Shown here in pieces: positions 16,675-24,813 of a stretch of DNA of 64,000 nt (position 1 is its first letter; every line of letters starts with the position of its first letter). Under the pieces are notes generated by a model. That model ran no database searches. It saw only the letters and a program-made list of their open reading frames with translations, and was not told where the DNA came from. The stretch is from the NCBI GenBank assembly GCA_024692235.1, contig JAILMW010000007.1, positions 124,001-188,000 of the forward strand, written 5' to 3'. Position numbers and translations under genes: made by a program. The stretch comes from Saccharofermentans sp. (GTDB taxonomy: Bacteria; Bacillota; Clostridia; Saccharofermentanales; Saccharofermentanaceae).

Positions 16675-17511
16675 ATTTTGCTCGAAATGCTTCCTGTATA
16701 TCTTTAAGAAGCTCTTTATAATCTCTGTGGCTGACGTTAGGGAAGACGTTAATAAGACGTCCTGCACCGTAATGTCTGTGGGAGAGGATAGAAGCTCTTA
16801 TCTCGTCATATCTCTTCTGAAGCTCTTCTCTCTTATTATCTGCAGCATCTCGTATCTCAGCTTTGGCAAGCGCTGCCTGAACTCTGGCAGTCTGTGCCGT
16901 CTGTGCAGTCTTTATGGAGCTTTTGCCGATCTTCTCGGTAAGAATGTCACTGTTATCTCTCATGGCCTTGCTGATCTTATCAAGCTCCGTAAGCTTCTTA
17001 TTAAGACCTACAAGGGTAGCTGCCGTTACAATTGTATCTAGACCATTACTGCAGTTAATATGATCGTTATGGGAAGAAGGATACTATGGGGAATAAGACC
17101 TATCGTGACAGCTTCCAATGCCGGATGAGCTATCCTTACTACGGCAAGGACAGCGAGTCCCCATATGATACTGAATGCCGGGCATATATATCCGTTAAGG
17201 TTAAGAGGCATAGAAGAATAGTCCCACCATCTGGCGTGGAAGAAAGTATAAAGAGCCCAACCTGCGATAAGCTCTATAAGAGTCGTAAGTATAACGCCGA
17301 TCAAAAATACGATAAAAGGGTTATCAACAGATACCAGAGAGAAGACAAAAAGAACGGCCGTCATGCCGAATCCGTAGACAGGGCAGACGGGACCGTTCAA
17401 AAAGCCTCTATTCATAATCTTGCCGAGTGTTACCGCATGGTAGACAACTTCCGTTACCCACCCTATAAATGAGTATATGAGGAAGAAACACAAGGCTTCG
17501 AAGAGTGTCAT
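16673..17511 (-). pseudogene. Frameshifted membrane protein, putative PF06541 (ABC-transporter type IV-like)
   Basis: Read on the minus strand from ATG 17511, 157 codons encode a protein with about four membrane helices (FFLIYSFIGWVTEVVYHAV..., typical of PF06541) and then hit TAG at 17038-17040 after ...LTAVMV. In the -1 frame the sequence continues without stop as LDTIVTAATLVGLNKKLTELDKISKAMRDNSD and on to residue AFRAK* at 16673, giving the charged helical C-terminus expected of this family (total ~280 aa). One missing base near 17040 explains both halves. No slippery heptamer is present, so programmed frameshifting is unlikely; a real mutation or sequencing error is more probable. The start overlaps the glutamine synthetase stop (ATGA). 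Confidence 0.72.
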
Positions 17512-19418
17512 ATCTGATTTTCGCAGTATTCTCTGTAAAGGTGAGCAAGATCATTCATATCTCTGTTCATCCTTACCTGAAGTGTAGAGATATCCTTAAG
17601 GCTCTTGCTCTCGATGGCATTCTTGATGCTGGTGAATACGGATGTATTCTCTTCCGTATTCTTAGCAAGAGAGAACTTTAAAGACTCGATATCAGACCAC
17701 ATGTCGTCATCTACAGCATTTGCTGTCGTATGACGCTTTGTGTAGCTTCTGAGAGTAGTGAGGTTAGAAGGAATGATCCTTTCTAAGAGCTCGTACTGCC
17801 ACTTATCGAGCATAGCGTGAGAATAAGAGGAGAGAATCTTGTCGTTAAAGACTCCGCCTGCACTTAAGATCTCAGTTCCGTGCTCGGAAGAGATAAATCT
17901 CTTTATAGAATCATATACGGTTGCAGGGGGCTCGCCGAACATCTTGTCCCTCTCGTCTTCTGTCATGTTCTCGAAGATATCATCCTCGCATCTGAAAAGA
18001 CGATCTGCGGGAAGATAATCACCGGGAGTTCCCCAGGGCTTAATAAACTCAGCCTCTAATTCCTTTGTAGTCTTACCTGAGGAGATAGCATAGTTGATAC
18101 CGTCAAGCATACACTGGTAAATAGCGGAAAGACAAAGATAAGTATTTGTGTGAGGGTTGGGAGAACGAAGCTCGAACCTTGTTGCATGCTTATTATTCTC
18201 TGATCTTACAAGACCTAAGAGTACTGTTCTGTTACGAGAAGGTGTAAGTACATCCTTACCGATGGAAGCGACTGCATGAGTAGGAGCCTCGAATCCGGGC
18301 TGAAGTCTCATAAATGCATCCGTAGTAGCGGATACGAAGGGATTGATGAGTTCATAGTGCTTCATGATACCCATAAGAGAACCCCAACCGATGTTGCTTA
18401 AGTAGTCTGTCTTCATATCTGCAGGAGCGAAGAGATTGATCTTCTTGCCATTCTTTAAGAAAGCTACAGCATTAACGTGTGTATGCTCACCGGAACCTGC
18501 AACGCCCTGGATAGGCTTGGCATCGAAGCTTACTTCAAGACCGTGCATACGGAAGATCTCCTTGATAAGGATACGAGCAGTAAGCTCATAGTCAGCGCCC
18601 TGAAGTGCATCGGAATACTTCCAGTCTACTTCGAGCTGCTCCATGATGCTGTGGAAATCACCGGAAGAAGTAACTGCAGCCTTTACGCCGCCGACTTCCT
18701 TATGACCCATCTCGGGATTGAAGCCGTACTGATCGAGCACGAGGATGACCTGCTCGAGAGCTGTTCTTACGACACCCTTAGTACGCTTCCAGTACTGTTC
18801 CTTAAGTACCTGTGAGATGGAAAGCTGCTCCTGAGAGATCTTCTCATCGGGAGAATTGACCCAGAACTCAAGCTCAGTTGCCATAATAAGCGTGATATGA
18901 TCAAGATCCTCAGGTGTGAATCCGAACTGACCGCAAAGTTCTTTGTTGTTCTCGAACATATCGGTGATCTTGGATTCAAAATACTCAGCGCTCTTCTTAA
19001 GAACGGATCTGGAACAAACAGGTTCTCCGTTATGAAGAAGGAAAGAAGGGATACGAAGTGTTCCTACGGGAAGACCGGTCTTAATGTCGATATGCTCATA
19101 ATTATAGTCAACATACCATACGACATCCGGATCAGGTACAAGGTCAACCTTACCGTCATTTAATGTAGCTATACCGGGAAGTACGACTGAAGATCCGTCT
19201 GTCTGTACAGCATCACCGTTGAGATAGTTCTCAAGATTGTCGTGGAAATCCGCAATGGGGATCTTCTCATCTGTATCGTTACCTGAAAGATCTACACCCA
19301 TAAGAGATACGAACTTTATCTCGGGATGCTGCTCCAGAATAGATGTGATATCAGATACAGAATGCTGTTCAGGAGGGATAATGCTCAAAAGATCAGGATT
19401 GACCTTATACTCTGTCAT
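17508..19418 (-). CDS. glnA: Glutamine synthetase, long clostridial form
   Basis: ATP-dependent amidation of glutamate. 636 aa, well above the ~440 aa of classical GSI. The N-terminal beta-grasp region includes VDLSGNDTDEKIP and QTDGSSVVLPGIATL; the catalytic domain has MATELEFW, GHKEVGGVKAA, GSGEHTHVNA (ATP/glutamate binding; GSGxHxH in GSI) and RNRTVLLGLVR...RFELRSPNP. Residues ~470-636 form a helical C-terminal extension lacking in GSI. I recognise this architecture from Clostridia. AAAGGCGG lies before the ATG; a TATAAT (minus strand, 19449-19454) is the likely -10. Translationally coupled to the frameshifted membrane protein. Confidence 0.87.
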   Translation of the reverse strand: MTEYKVNPDLLSIIPPEQHSVSDITSILEQHPEIKFVSLMGVDLSGNDTDEKIPIADFHDNLENYLNGDAVQTDGSSVVLPGIATLNDGKVDLVPDPDVVWYVDYNYEHIDIKTGLPVGTLRIPSFLLHNGEPVCSRSVLKKSAEYFESKITDMFENNKELCGQFGFTPEDLDHITLIMATELEFWVNSPDEKISQEQLSISQVLKEQYWKRTKGVVRTALEQVILVLDQYGFNPEMGHKEVGGVKAAVTSSGDFHSIMEQLEVDWKYSDALQGADYELTARILIKEIFRMHGLEVSFDAKPIQGVAGSGEHTHVNAVAFLKNGKKINLFAPADMKTDYLSNIGWGSLMGIMKHYELINPFVSATTDAFMRLQPGFEAPTHAVASIGKDVLTPSRNRTVLLGLVRSENNKHATRFELRSPNPHTNTYLCLSAIYQCMLDGINYAISSGKTTKELEAEFIKPWGTPGDYLPADRLFRCEDDIFENMTEDERDKMFGEPPATVYDSIKRFISSEHGTEILSAGGVFNDKILSSYSHAMLDKWQYELLERIIPSNLTTLRSYTKRHTTANAVDDDMWSDIESLKFSLAKNTEENTSVFTSIKNAIESKSLKDISTLQVRMNRDMNDLAHLYREYCENQI

Positions 19419-19530
19419 AAATATATACCGCCTTTATTTAATATATTTATTATATTCAAACCACAGTATTCTAACATAAAGCAGTTTGTTGTGCATCTGC
19501 CTTAATTTTCGCTTGATTTTTAAAGACCTG

Positions 19531-20328
19531 ATGTTGCAAAATAATCAAAGTATGAACAATACGATTGAAGAGATCTTTAAGATAGACAAGATAGGTAAGG
19601 GCATAGCCGTTAAGATACTTTTTGCATTCTTGGTTATGCTTCGTATTGCCGTAAATGTTTTTCCTATCGGAAGTTCTGATTTTGACAATCTCATAAGTTA
19701 CACCAACAAACTCCTTGAAGATCCTGCTATGGCTCAGACTATGGAGCTTACCGACATACCGATCACAACCGGTAATCTTATATATCTTGCAAGTATCCTT
19801 ATGGCCGAATTCATCTGCATATGCGGCTACTATGTCTATGTCGGTATGATGATCCGTTCCATGAGGGTTGGAGATAAGAAACATAAGCCTATCTCTATGA
19901 TCAATCTGGCAGGAAGGATCGTCATCTTAATGGCAGTAACTTGTGTGTTATTTTTTCCTATGTCGATTATTCTATTGTATTTATTCCTGTTTTTTATTAT
20001 TATTTTCCCGTGGCTTTTCATGTATCCTGCTTGTTACCTGTCAGGTGACAGCGGTTTTTTCATGAGTTTTGCTGAGGTATTCAAGAAGAACAAAGGCTAT
20101 TACTTTGTTAATGTGAGGAATCTTGCAGTCATTATGATGCTATCTTTATTCCTCCAGATGATCTCGGTGATAGTAAGTAAAGTCTATGAGCCCGCTTTTA
20201 TAGTCGTTGACTCATTTATATTCGTATTCACGATGTTCTGCATTGCCAGGTATTCGTGTCTTATATATCGAAGGATGCTGATGTTCCCGGTAAGAGGGAA
20301 GGGCCCCGTCGAGCCATTGAACAGATAA
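19531..20328 (+). CDS. Multi-pass membrane protein, unknown function
   Basis: 265 aa from ATG 19531 (ATG 19552 is an alternative; neither has a ribosome binding site). Hydrophobic segments near 28-48, 80-115, 128-170 (two helices), 195-220 and 228-250. No family motif was recognised. Divergent from glutamine synthetase, sharing a short AT-rich promoter region (19419-19530). The open frame extends 45 nt upstream to a TTG. Codon use matches the moderately expressed genes around it. Confidence 0.65.
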   Translation: MLQNNQSMNNTIEEIFKIDKIGKGIAVKILFAFLVMLRIAVNVFPIGSSDFDNLISYTNKLLEDPAMAQTMELTDIPITTGNLIYLASILMAEFICICGYYVYVGMMIRSMRVGDKKHKPISMINLAGRIVILMAVTCVLFFPMSIILLYLFLFFIIIFPWLFMYPACYLSGDSGFFMSFAEVFKKNKGYYFVNVRNLAVIMMLSLFLQMISVIVSKVYEPAFIVVDSFIFVFTMFCIARYSCLIYRRMLMFPVRGKGPVEPLNR

Positions 20329-20381
20329 TGATGCTCTTGAGCTGAATTATATACAAGTAATATTACGGAGGTTGACTAAAG

Positions 20382-21560
20382 ATGGACAACAAAGAACTCG
20401 CAATCGCGAAGCATACCGAATGGCAGGGTAAGATCGAAGTTATCGCTCGTGCTCCTGTAGGCACAAAGGAGGAACTCGCTGTTGCTTACACACCCGGTGT
20501 TGCTGAGCCTTGCCTTGAGATCTCCGACAACGTAGATCTTTCATATAAGTACACAAGAAGACATAACCTCGTAGCAGTAGTTACAGACGGTACAGCAGTT
20601 CTCGGTCTCGGCGATATCGGACCTGAGGCAGGTATGCCCGTTATGGAAGGTAAGTGCGCACTCTTCAAGGCTTTCGGTGATGTAGACGCATTCCCTCTTT
20701 GCATCCGTTCCAAGGATGTTGACGAGATCGTAAAGACAGTTAAGCTTCTTGCAGGTTCATTCGGTGGCGTTAACCTTGAGGATATCTCTGCTCCTCGTTG
20801 CTTCGAGATTGAGAAGAGACTTAAGGAAGATCCTGAAGTAGATATCCCGATCTTCCACGATGATCAGCACGGTACAGCTGTTATCACACTTGCAGGTATG
20901 ATCAACGCTCTTAAGTTCACAGGTAAGCACATCGATGATATCTCCGTTGTTGTTAACGGTGCAGGTGCTGCTGCTATCGCTATCACAAAGCTCCTTATCT
21001 CCAGAGGTCTTAAGGATGTTGTTCTTTGCGATAGAAAGGGTGCTATCTACGAGGGTAGAGACGGACTTAATCCCGCTAAGGAAGAAATGGCTAAGATCAC
21101 AAATCAGAAGGGTAAGAAGGGTTCTCTTGCTGATGTTATCAAGGGCGCTGACGTATTCATCGGTGTATCCGCTCCCGGCGTACTTACAGCTGAGATGATC
21201 TCCACAATGGCACCTGATCCCATCGTATTCGCTTGTGCTAACCCTACACCTGAGATCATGCCTGATGAGGCTAAGAAGGCAGGCGTTGCAGTTATGGCTA
21301 CAGGTCGTTCCGATTTCCCTAACCAGGTTAACAACGTTCTTGCATTCCCCGGTATCTTCAGAGGTGCTCTTGATGTAAGAGCTTCCGATATCAACGATGC
21401 AATGAAGCTCGCTGCTGCTGATGCTATCGCATCCATCGTTTCCGATGATGAGCTTACAGCTGAGTATATCCTTCCCGATGCATTCGATCCCCGTGTCGGT
21501 AAGGCTGTTGCAGCTGCTGTTGCTAAGGCTGCTAGAGATTCAGGCGTTGCAAGAATCTGA
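20382..21560 (+). CDS. NAD(P)-dependent malic enzyme
   Basis: Oxidative decarboxylation of malate to pyruvate. 392 aa, the short bacterial form without a phosphotransacetylase domain. YTPGVAEPC (~37-45), TDGTAVLGLGDIGPEAGMPVMEGK with the catalytic lysine, FHDDQHGTA with metal-binding acids, and the Rossmann segment VVNGAGAAAIAI are intact. ACGGAGG precedes the ATG. Strong codon bias suggests high expression. Ends in a UUCG-loop terminator. Confidence 0.96.
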   Translation: MDNKELAIAKHTEWQGKIEVIARAPVGTKEELAVAYTPGVAEPCLEISDNVDLSYKYTRRHNLVAVVTDGTAVLGLGDIGPEAGMPVMEGKCALFKAFGDVDAFPLCIRSKDVDEIVKTVKLLAGSFGGVNLEDISAPRCFEIEKRLKEDPEVDIPIFHDDQHGTAVITLAGMINALKFTGKHIDDISVVVNGAGAAAIAITKLLISRGLKDVVLCDRKGAIYEGRDGLNPAKEEMAKITNQKGKKGSLADVIKGADVFIGVSAPGVLTAEMISTMAPDPIVFACANPTPEIMPDEAKKAGVAVMATGRSDFPNQVNNVLAFPGIFRGALDVRASDINDAMKLAAADAIASIVSDDELTAEYILPDAFDPRVGKAVAAAVAKAARDSGVARI

Positions 21561-21581
21561 TCTTGATCAACTGGGCAAATT

Positions 21582-21612
21582 AAAAGACGGAACTTCGGTT
21601 CCGTCTTTTTTT
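21582..21612. terminator. Bidirectional terminator with UUCG tetraloop
   Basis: 12-bp stem AAAAGACGGAAC (21582-21593)/GTTCCGTCTTTT (21598-21609), loop TTCG closed by C-G, A-run on one side and T-run on the other. Serves malic enzyme (plus) and the HTH-UDP-glucose dehydrogenase (minus). Confidence 0.95.
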
Positions 21613-21634
21613 ATTGCATTAGTTATAAGGGTTA

Positions 21635-23134
21635 TCAGTCTCGCTTAAAAAGGTCTCTTGTATAGACCTTATCCTTTACATCATCAAGGACATTATCATA
21701 TCTGTTGGCGATTATGCAGTCGCACTTCTTCTTGAATTTCTTTAGATCATTTACGACCTTGGATCCGAAGAATGTCGAACCGTTATCAAGAGTCGGTTCA
21801 TAGATTATTACTGTTGCGCCTTTAGCTTTGATCCTCTTCATTATCCCCTGAATTGAAGACTGGCGGAAATTATCGGAATTAGTCTTCATAGTAAGTCTGA
21901 AGATACCTACTACAACGTCTTTCTCCTTGGATCTGTCAAACCTGTTGTCGGTGTAGCTGTATGCACCTGCCATCTCAAGTACTCTGTCGGCGATAAAATC
22001 CTTTCGAGTACTGTTGCTCTGTACGATAGCCTCGATAAGGTTCTCGGGGACATCGCGATAGTTGGCGAGAAGCTGCTTAGTATCCTTGGGAAGACAATAT
22101 CCGCCGTAACCGAAGGACGGATTGTTATAGTAGTCTCCGACCCTGGGATCAAGACAAACACCTTTGATGATATCTTTTGTATCAAGCTCCTTAATCTCAG
22201 CGTATGTATCCAATTCGTTAAAGAAGGATACCCTTAGTGCGAGATAAGTATTAACAAAGAGCTTAGTAGCTTCAGCTTCCGTATATCCGGTAAAAAGGAC
22301 TTCTGTATCTTTCTTAAGAGCACCTTCTTTTAAAAGCTCCGCGAAAGTAACCGCAGACGCTTTTGTCTCTTCGTCACAGCCGACGATTATACGGGAAGGG
22401 TAGAGGTTATCGTAAAGAGCCTTAGATTCCCTCAGAAACTCAGGAGAGAAGATAATATTATGCGTATCAAACTTCTGTCTTATGTCCTTCGTGAAACCGA
22501 CGGGGACAGTAGACTTTATAACGATAACAGGTTGCTTCGTGTTACCCTCGGTAGCTTTCTTAACAGATTCCAGTACATTCTCAACAGCAGAACAGTCAAA
22601 GAAGTTCTGCTTAGTATCGTAATTAGTCGGAGCCGCAATTATTATAAAGTCAGCATCCTTATAAGCAGCATCAGAGTCTAAGGTTGCTTTTATATCAAGA
22701 GTACGTATGCCTTCAGATGCCTCTTTAAGGTATCTCTCGATATACTCATCCTTGATGGGGGAGATAAAGCTGTTGATCTTATTGACCTTATCTTCCAGGA
22801 TATCTACTGCGGTCACACTATTATGCTGTGAAAGAAGAATCGCAAGGGATAGACCGACATAACCGGTACCAGCGACGGCTATCTTATAAGGAACATGGAC
22901 TTTGCTACTGCTTGGCATATCAGGATCAGTAAAGACCAAATCCATATCAAATCCCAACACTTCGCTAAGAGCCATGAGCTGATTCACAGATGGAGTAAAC
23001 TCCATATTCTCTATCTTGGATATAAGAGCTCTGTTGATGCCGGTAGCTACAGAAAGATCCAGCTGCCTCATTCCAAGTTTCTTACGACAGGATATGACTT
23101 TGTCCTTAAGAGTTTCCGGGGATAACTGCTTCAT
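21635..23134 (-). CDS. XRE helix-turn-helix fused to UDP-glucose 6-dehydrogenase
   Basis: 499 aa. Residues ~9-66 form a Cro/C1-type HTH ([39 protein letters not shown]). Residues ~83-499 are a complete nucleotide-sugar dehydrogenase: Rossmann GTGYVG (89-94), STVPVGF, EFLRES, the lysine in EATKLFVNT (K291) and catalytic Cys347 in [10 protein letters not shown]. It should oxidise UDP-glucose (or a similar UDP-sugar) to the uronate for capsule or wall polymers. The start at 23134 follows AAAGAGG. Its promoter carries a palindrome across the -35, so the HTH may bind its own operator. No polysaccharide cluster is adjacent. The alternative that the HTH is a chance fusion is unlikely: the frame is continuous and the linker clean. 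Confidence 0.9.
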   Translation of the reverse strand: MKQLSPETLKDKVISCRKKLGMRQLDLSVATGINRALISKIENMEFTPSVNQLMALSEVLGFDMDLVFTDPDMPSSSKVHVPYKIAVAGTGYVGLSLAILLSQHNSVTAVDILEDKVNKINSFISPIKDEYIERYLKEASEGIRTLDIKATLDSDAAYKDADFIIIAAPTNYDTKQNFFDCSAVENVLESVKKATEGNTKQPVIVIKSTVPVGFTKDIRQKFDTHNIIFSPEFLRESKALYDNLYPSRIIVGCDEETKASAVTFAELLKEGALKKDTEVLFTGYTEAEATKLFVNTYLALRVSFFNELDTYAEIKELDTKDIIKGVCLDPRVGDYYNNPSFGYGGYCLPKDTKQLLANYRDVPENLIEAIVQSNSTRKDFIADRVLEMAGAYSYTDNRFDRSKEKDVVVGIFRLTMKTNSDNFRQSSIQGIMKRIKAKGATVIIYEPTLDNGSTFFGSKVVNDLKKFKKKCDCIIANRYDNVLDDVKDKVYTRDLFKRD

Positions 23135-23168
23135 ATATACCTCTTTCTTAAAATGATGATTCTCTCGA

Positions 23169-23211
23169 AGAATAACATCAACCGGCAGAATGGTCAAATG
23201 TCACCCATTTG
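23169..23211 (-). promoter_or_regulatory. Promoter and 17-bp palindromic operator of the HTH-dehydrogenase gene
   Basis: On the minus strand TTGACC (23192-23197), 17-bp spacer, TATTCT (23169-23174) preceded by TG. The palindrome CAAATG-TCACC-CATTTG (23195-23211) overlaps the -35, the classic layout for repression. Confidence 0.7.
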
Positions 23212-23301
23212 GTGTTACTAACATTAACACGTACATCTTTCTCTTTACATGCGGCATTTGATAAATTAAACTTTCTTATATTTACAGAGGGGTAATAGAT
23301 A

Positions 23302-24699
23302 ATGAAGACTAAAAAGATAATAGCAACGATACTTATCTTATCCGTATCACTTTCAGCAGCAGGCTGCTCCGGCAAGTTCATCAGCACAATGACAGATACC
23401 GCTGAGAAGGCTTGTGACGGTCTTGTCGCAGGCAACTACAAGAAGGTCAAGTCTTGCCTTGAGGATGAGAATGAAGATCTTCAGGAAGCAATGGAACAAG
23501 AGATAGAAGATGAGACAAACAGCAGTGCTTCTGACATCATTATGTCCACTATGACATATGAGATCGATGAAGACAGTATAGACAGCGATCCGCTCGGCAG
23601 GGAAGGCACTATAGACGTTACTTTCTCCATCGTAGATTACGAGTCGATCCTTGATGAAAATGACGTCTTCCGTGATATCGAAGGATTCGAAGAAGCAGTT
23701 TCTGACTGTAAAGATACTATTGATACAACGATAACACTTGAATTCGAAAAGTCAGACGGTGAACCCGTTATCGTTAATTCCGATGATCTTATCGATCTGT
23801 TCTCCTTTAAGGACGTGGAGATAACACTTTCAGGAAGCCTTTTGGATCACATAGAAGATGACAATTGGGTCGGATCGGCACTTGTCGGAACATCTGAATA
23901 TATCGATACCGATAAGATCGAGCTCGTTATCGATCTTGATGAGCTCGGTACCGAGCTTGAATGGGAGTACTCATATGATGTACAGATCAACGGCAATTAT
24001 ATGATGTACGAATCCGATACGTTGACAAAGCCCGCCGGCAGTTCAACGATCGACATCGTTTATGAGGATGATGAATTTGAAGATATGGAATATGTCATCA
24101 CCTTATATGAAGAGGGACAGAATGGTTTTTTCCAGGCGTCTTGTGAGATAAGTCATACAGAGCCTGAACCCGAGCCTGCTACTGCTCCCATCTCAAATGA
24201 TGTAGTAGAGCTTCCCATGTATCTGACAGATACTACGGCCAATCCCGTATTGCTCCCGGGCGGTGAATACCAGATAAGCGTTCCCGACGGATTTAATATA
24301 TTAAGTTACGATGATCCGCTTGTTCAGAACACCGGAAATACGACTTTCGGAAGAAACATCTGCGTATATATGACTACAGCCCGTAATTTTGAGATAGCAG
24401 CCGTATATATCGATGATCCTTCGTATCTGGCGATCTTCCAGAACGATCTCGGAAGTATAGCTCAAGCATTTGCCGACGGTCTTCCTGCTACTGCGGTATT
24501 ACAGGAGATCACACAGGAAGACAGGACGATCGCAGGTCAGACTGTCAACTGCTATACAGTACACATCACACAGGGTATCTCTGATTCCTACTACACCATG
24601 TTCTTGTTATCAGGTGAGAGTTCTAATTTCTTCATCGATGTAAGCGCTCCTACACTTGAAGATCTTGAAGCTTATCTGGGGGCAATAACCCACGTTTAA
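23302..24699 (+). CDS. Secreted lipoprotein, unknown function
   Basis: 465 aa with a lipoprotein signal peptide: basic MKTKK, hydrophobic core and lipobox SAAGC (cleavage before Cys ~22). Residues ~25-290 are very acidic (many D/E) and resemble DUF5105-like surface lipoproteins of Clostridia only in general layout; residues ~300-465 form a second region with PGGEYQISVPDGFNI. Probably displayed on the outer face of the membrane. AGGGGT precedes the ATG. Function unknown. Divergent from the HTH-dehydrogenase gene, so the palindrome at 23195-23211 could also affect it. Confidence 0.85.
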   Translation: MKTKKIIATILILSVSLSAAGCSGKFISTMTDTAEKACDGLVAGNYKKVKSCLEDENEDLQEAMEQEIEDETNSSASDIIMSTMTYEIDEDSIDSDPLGREGTIDVTFSIVDYESILDENDVFRDIEGFEEAVSDCKDTIDTTITLEFEKSDGEPVIVNSDDLIDLFSFKDVEITLSGSLLDHIEDDNWVGSALVGTSEYIDTDKIELVIDLDELGTELEWEYSYDVQINGNYMMYESDTLTKPAGSSTIDIVYEDDEFEDMEYVITLYEEGQNGFFQASCEISHTEPEPEPATAPISNDVVELPMYLTDTTANPVLLPGGEYQISVPDGFNILSYDDPLVQNTGNTTFGRNICVYMTTARNFEIAAVYIDDPSYLAIFQNDLGSIAQAFADGLPATAVLQEITQEDRTIAGQTVNCYTVHITQGISDSYYTMFLLSGESSNFFIDVSAPTLEDLEAYLGAITHV

Positions 24700-24773
24700 A
24701 TCAATACAGAATTTTAAGATCAGATAAGGCATATTTCGTCCAATTCGTATGCACGATTCTTCTTTTATTAGTG

Positions 24774-24813
24774 TATAATCAACACGTAATAATTTTATAA
24801 AGGGAGAATCTCC
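24774..24813 (+). promoter_or_regulatory. Candidate purL -10 and ribosome-site hairpin
   Basis: TATAAT (24774-24779) lacks a good -35. The Shine-Dalgarno lies in GGAGAATCTCC (24803-24813), where GGAG can pair with CTCC directly before the ATG and hide the ribosome site. Confidence 0.4.

Noticed and set aside
17036..17045. Programmed ribosomal frameshift joining the two halves of the PF06541-like protein
   Set aside because: No slippery heptamer and no obvious stimulatory structure; a one-base deletion explains the break more simply.
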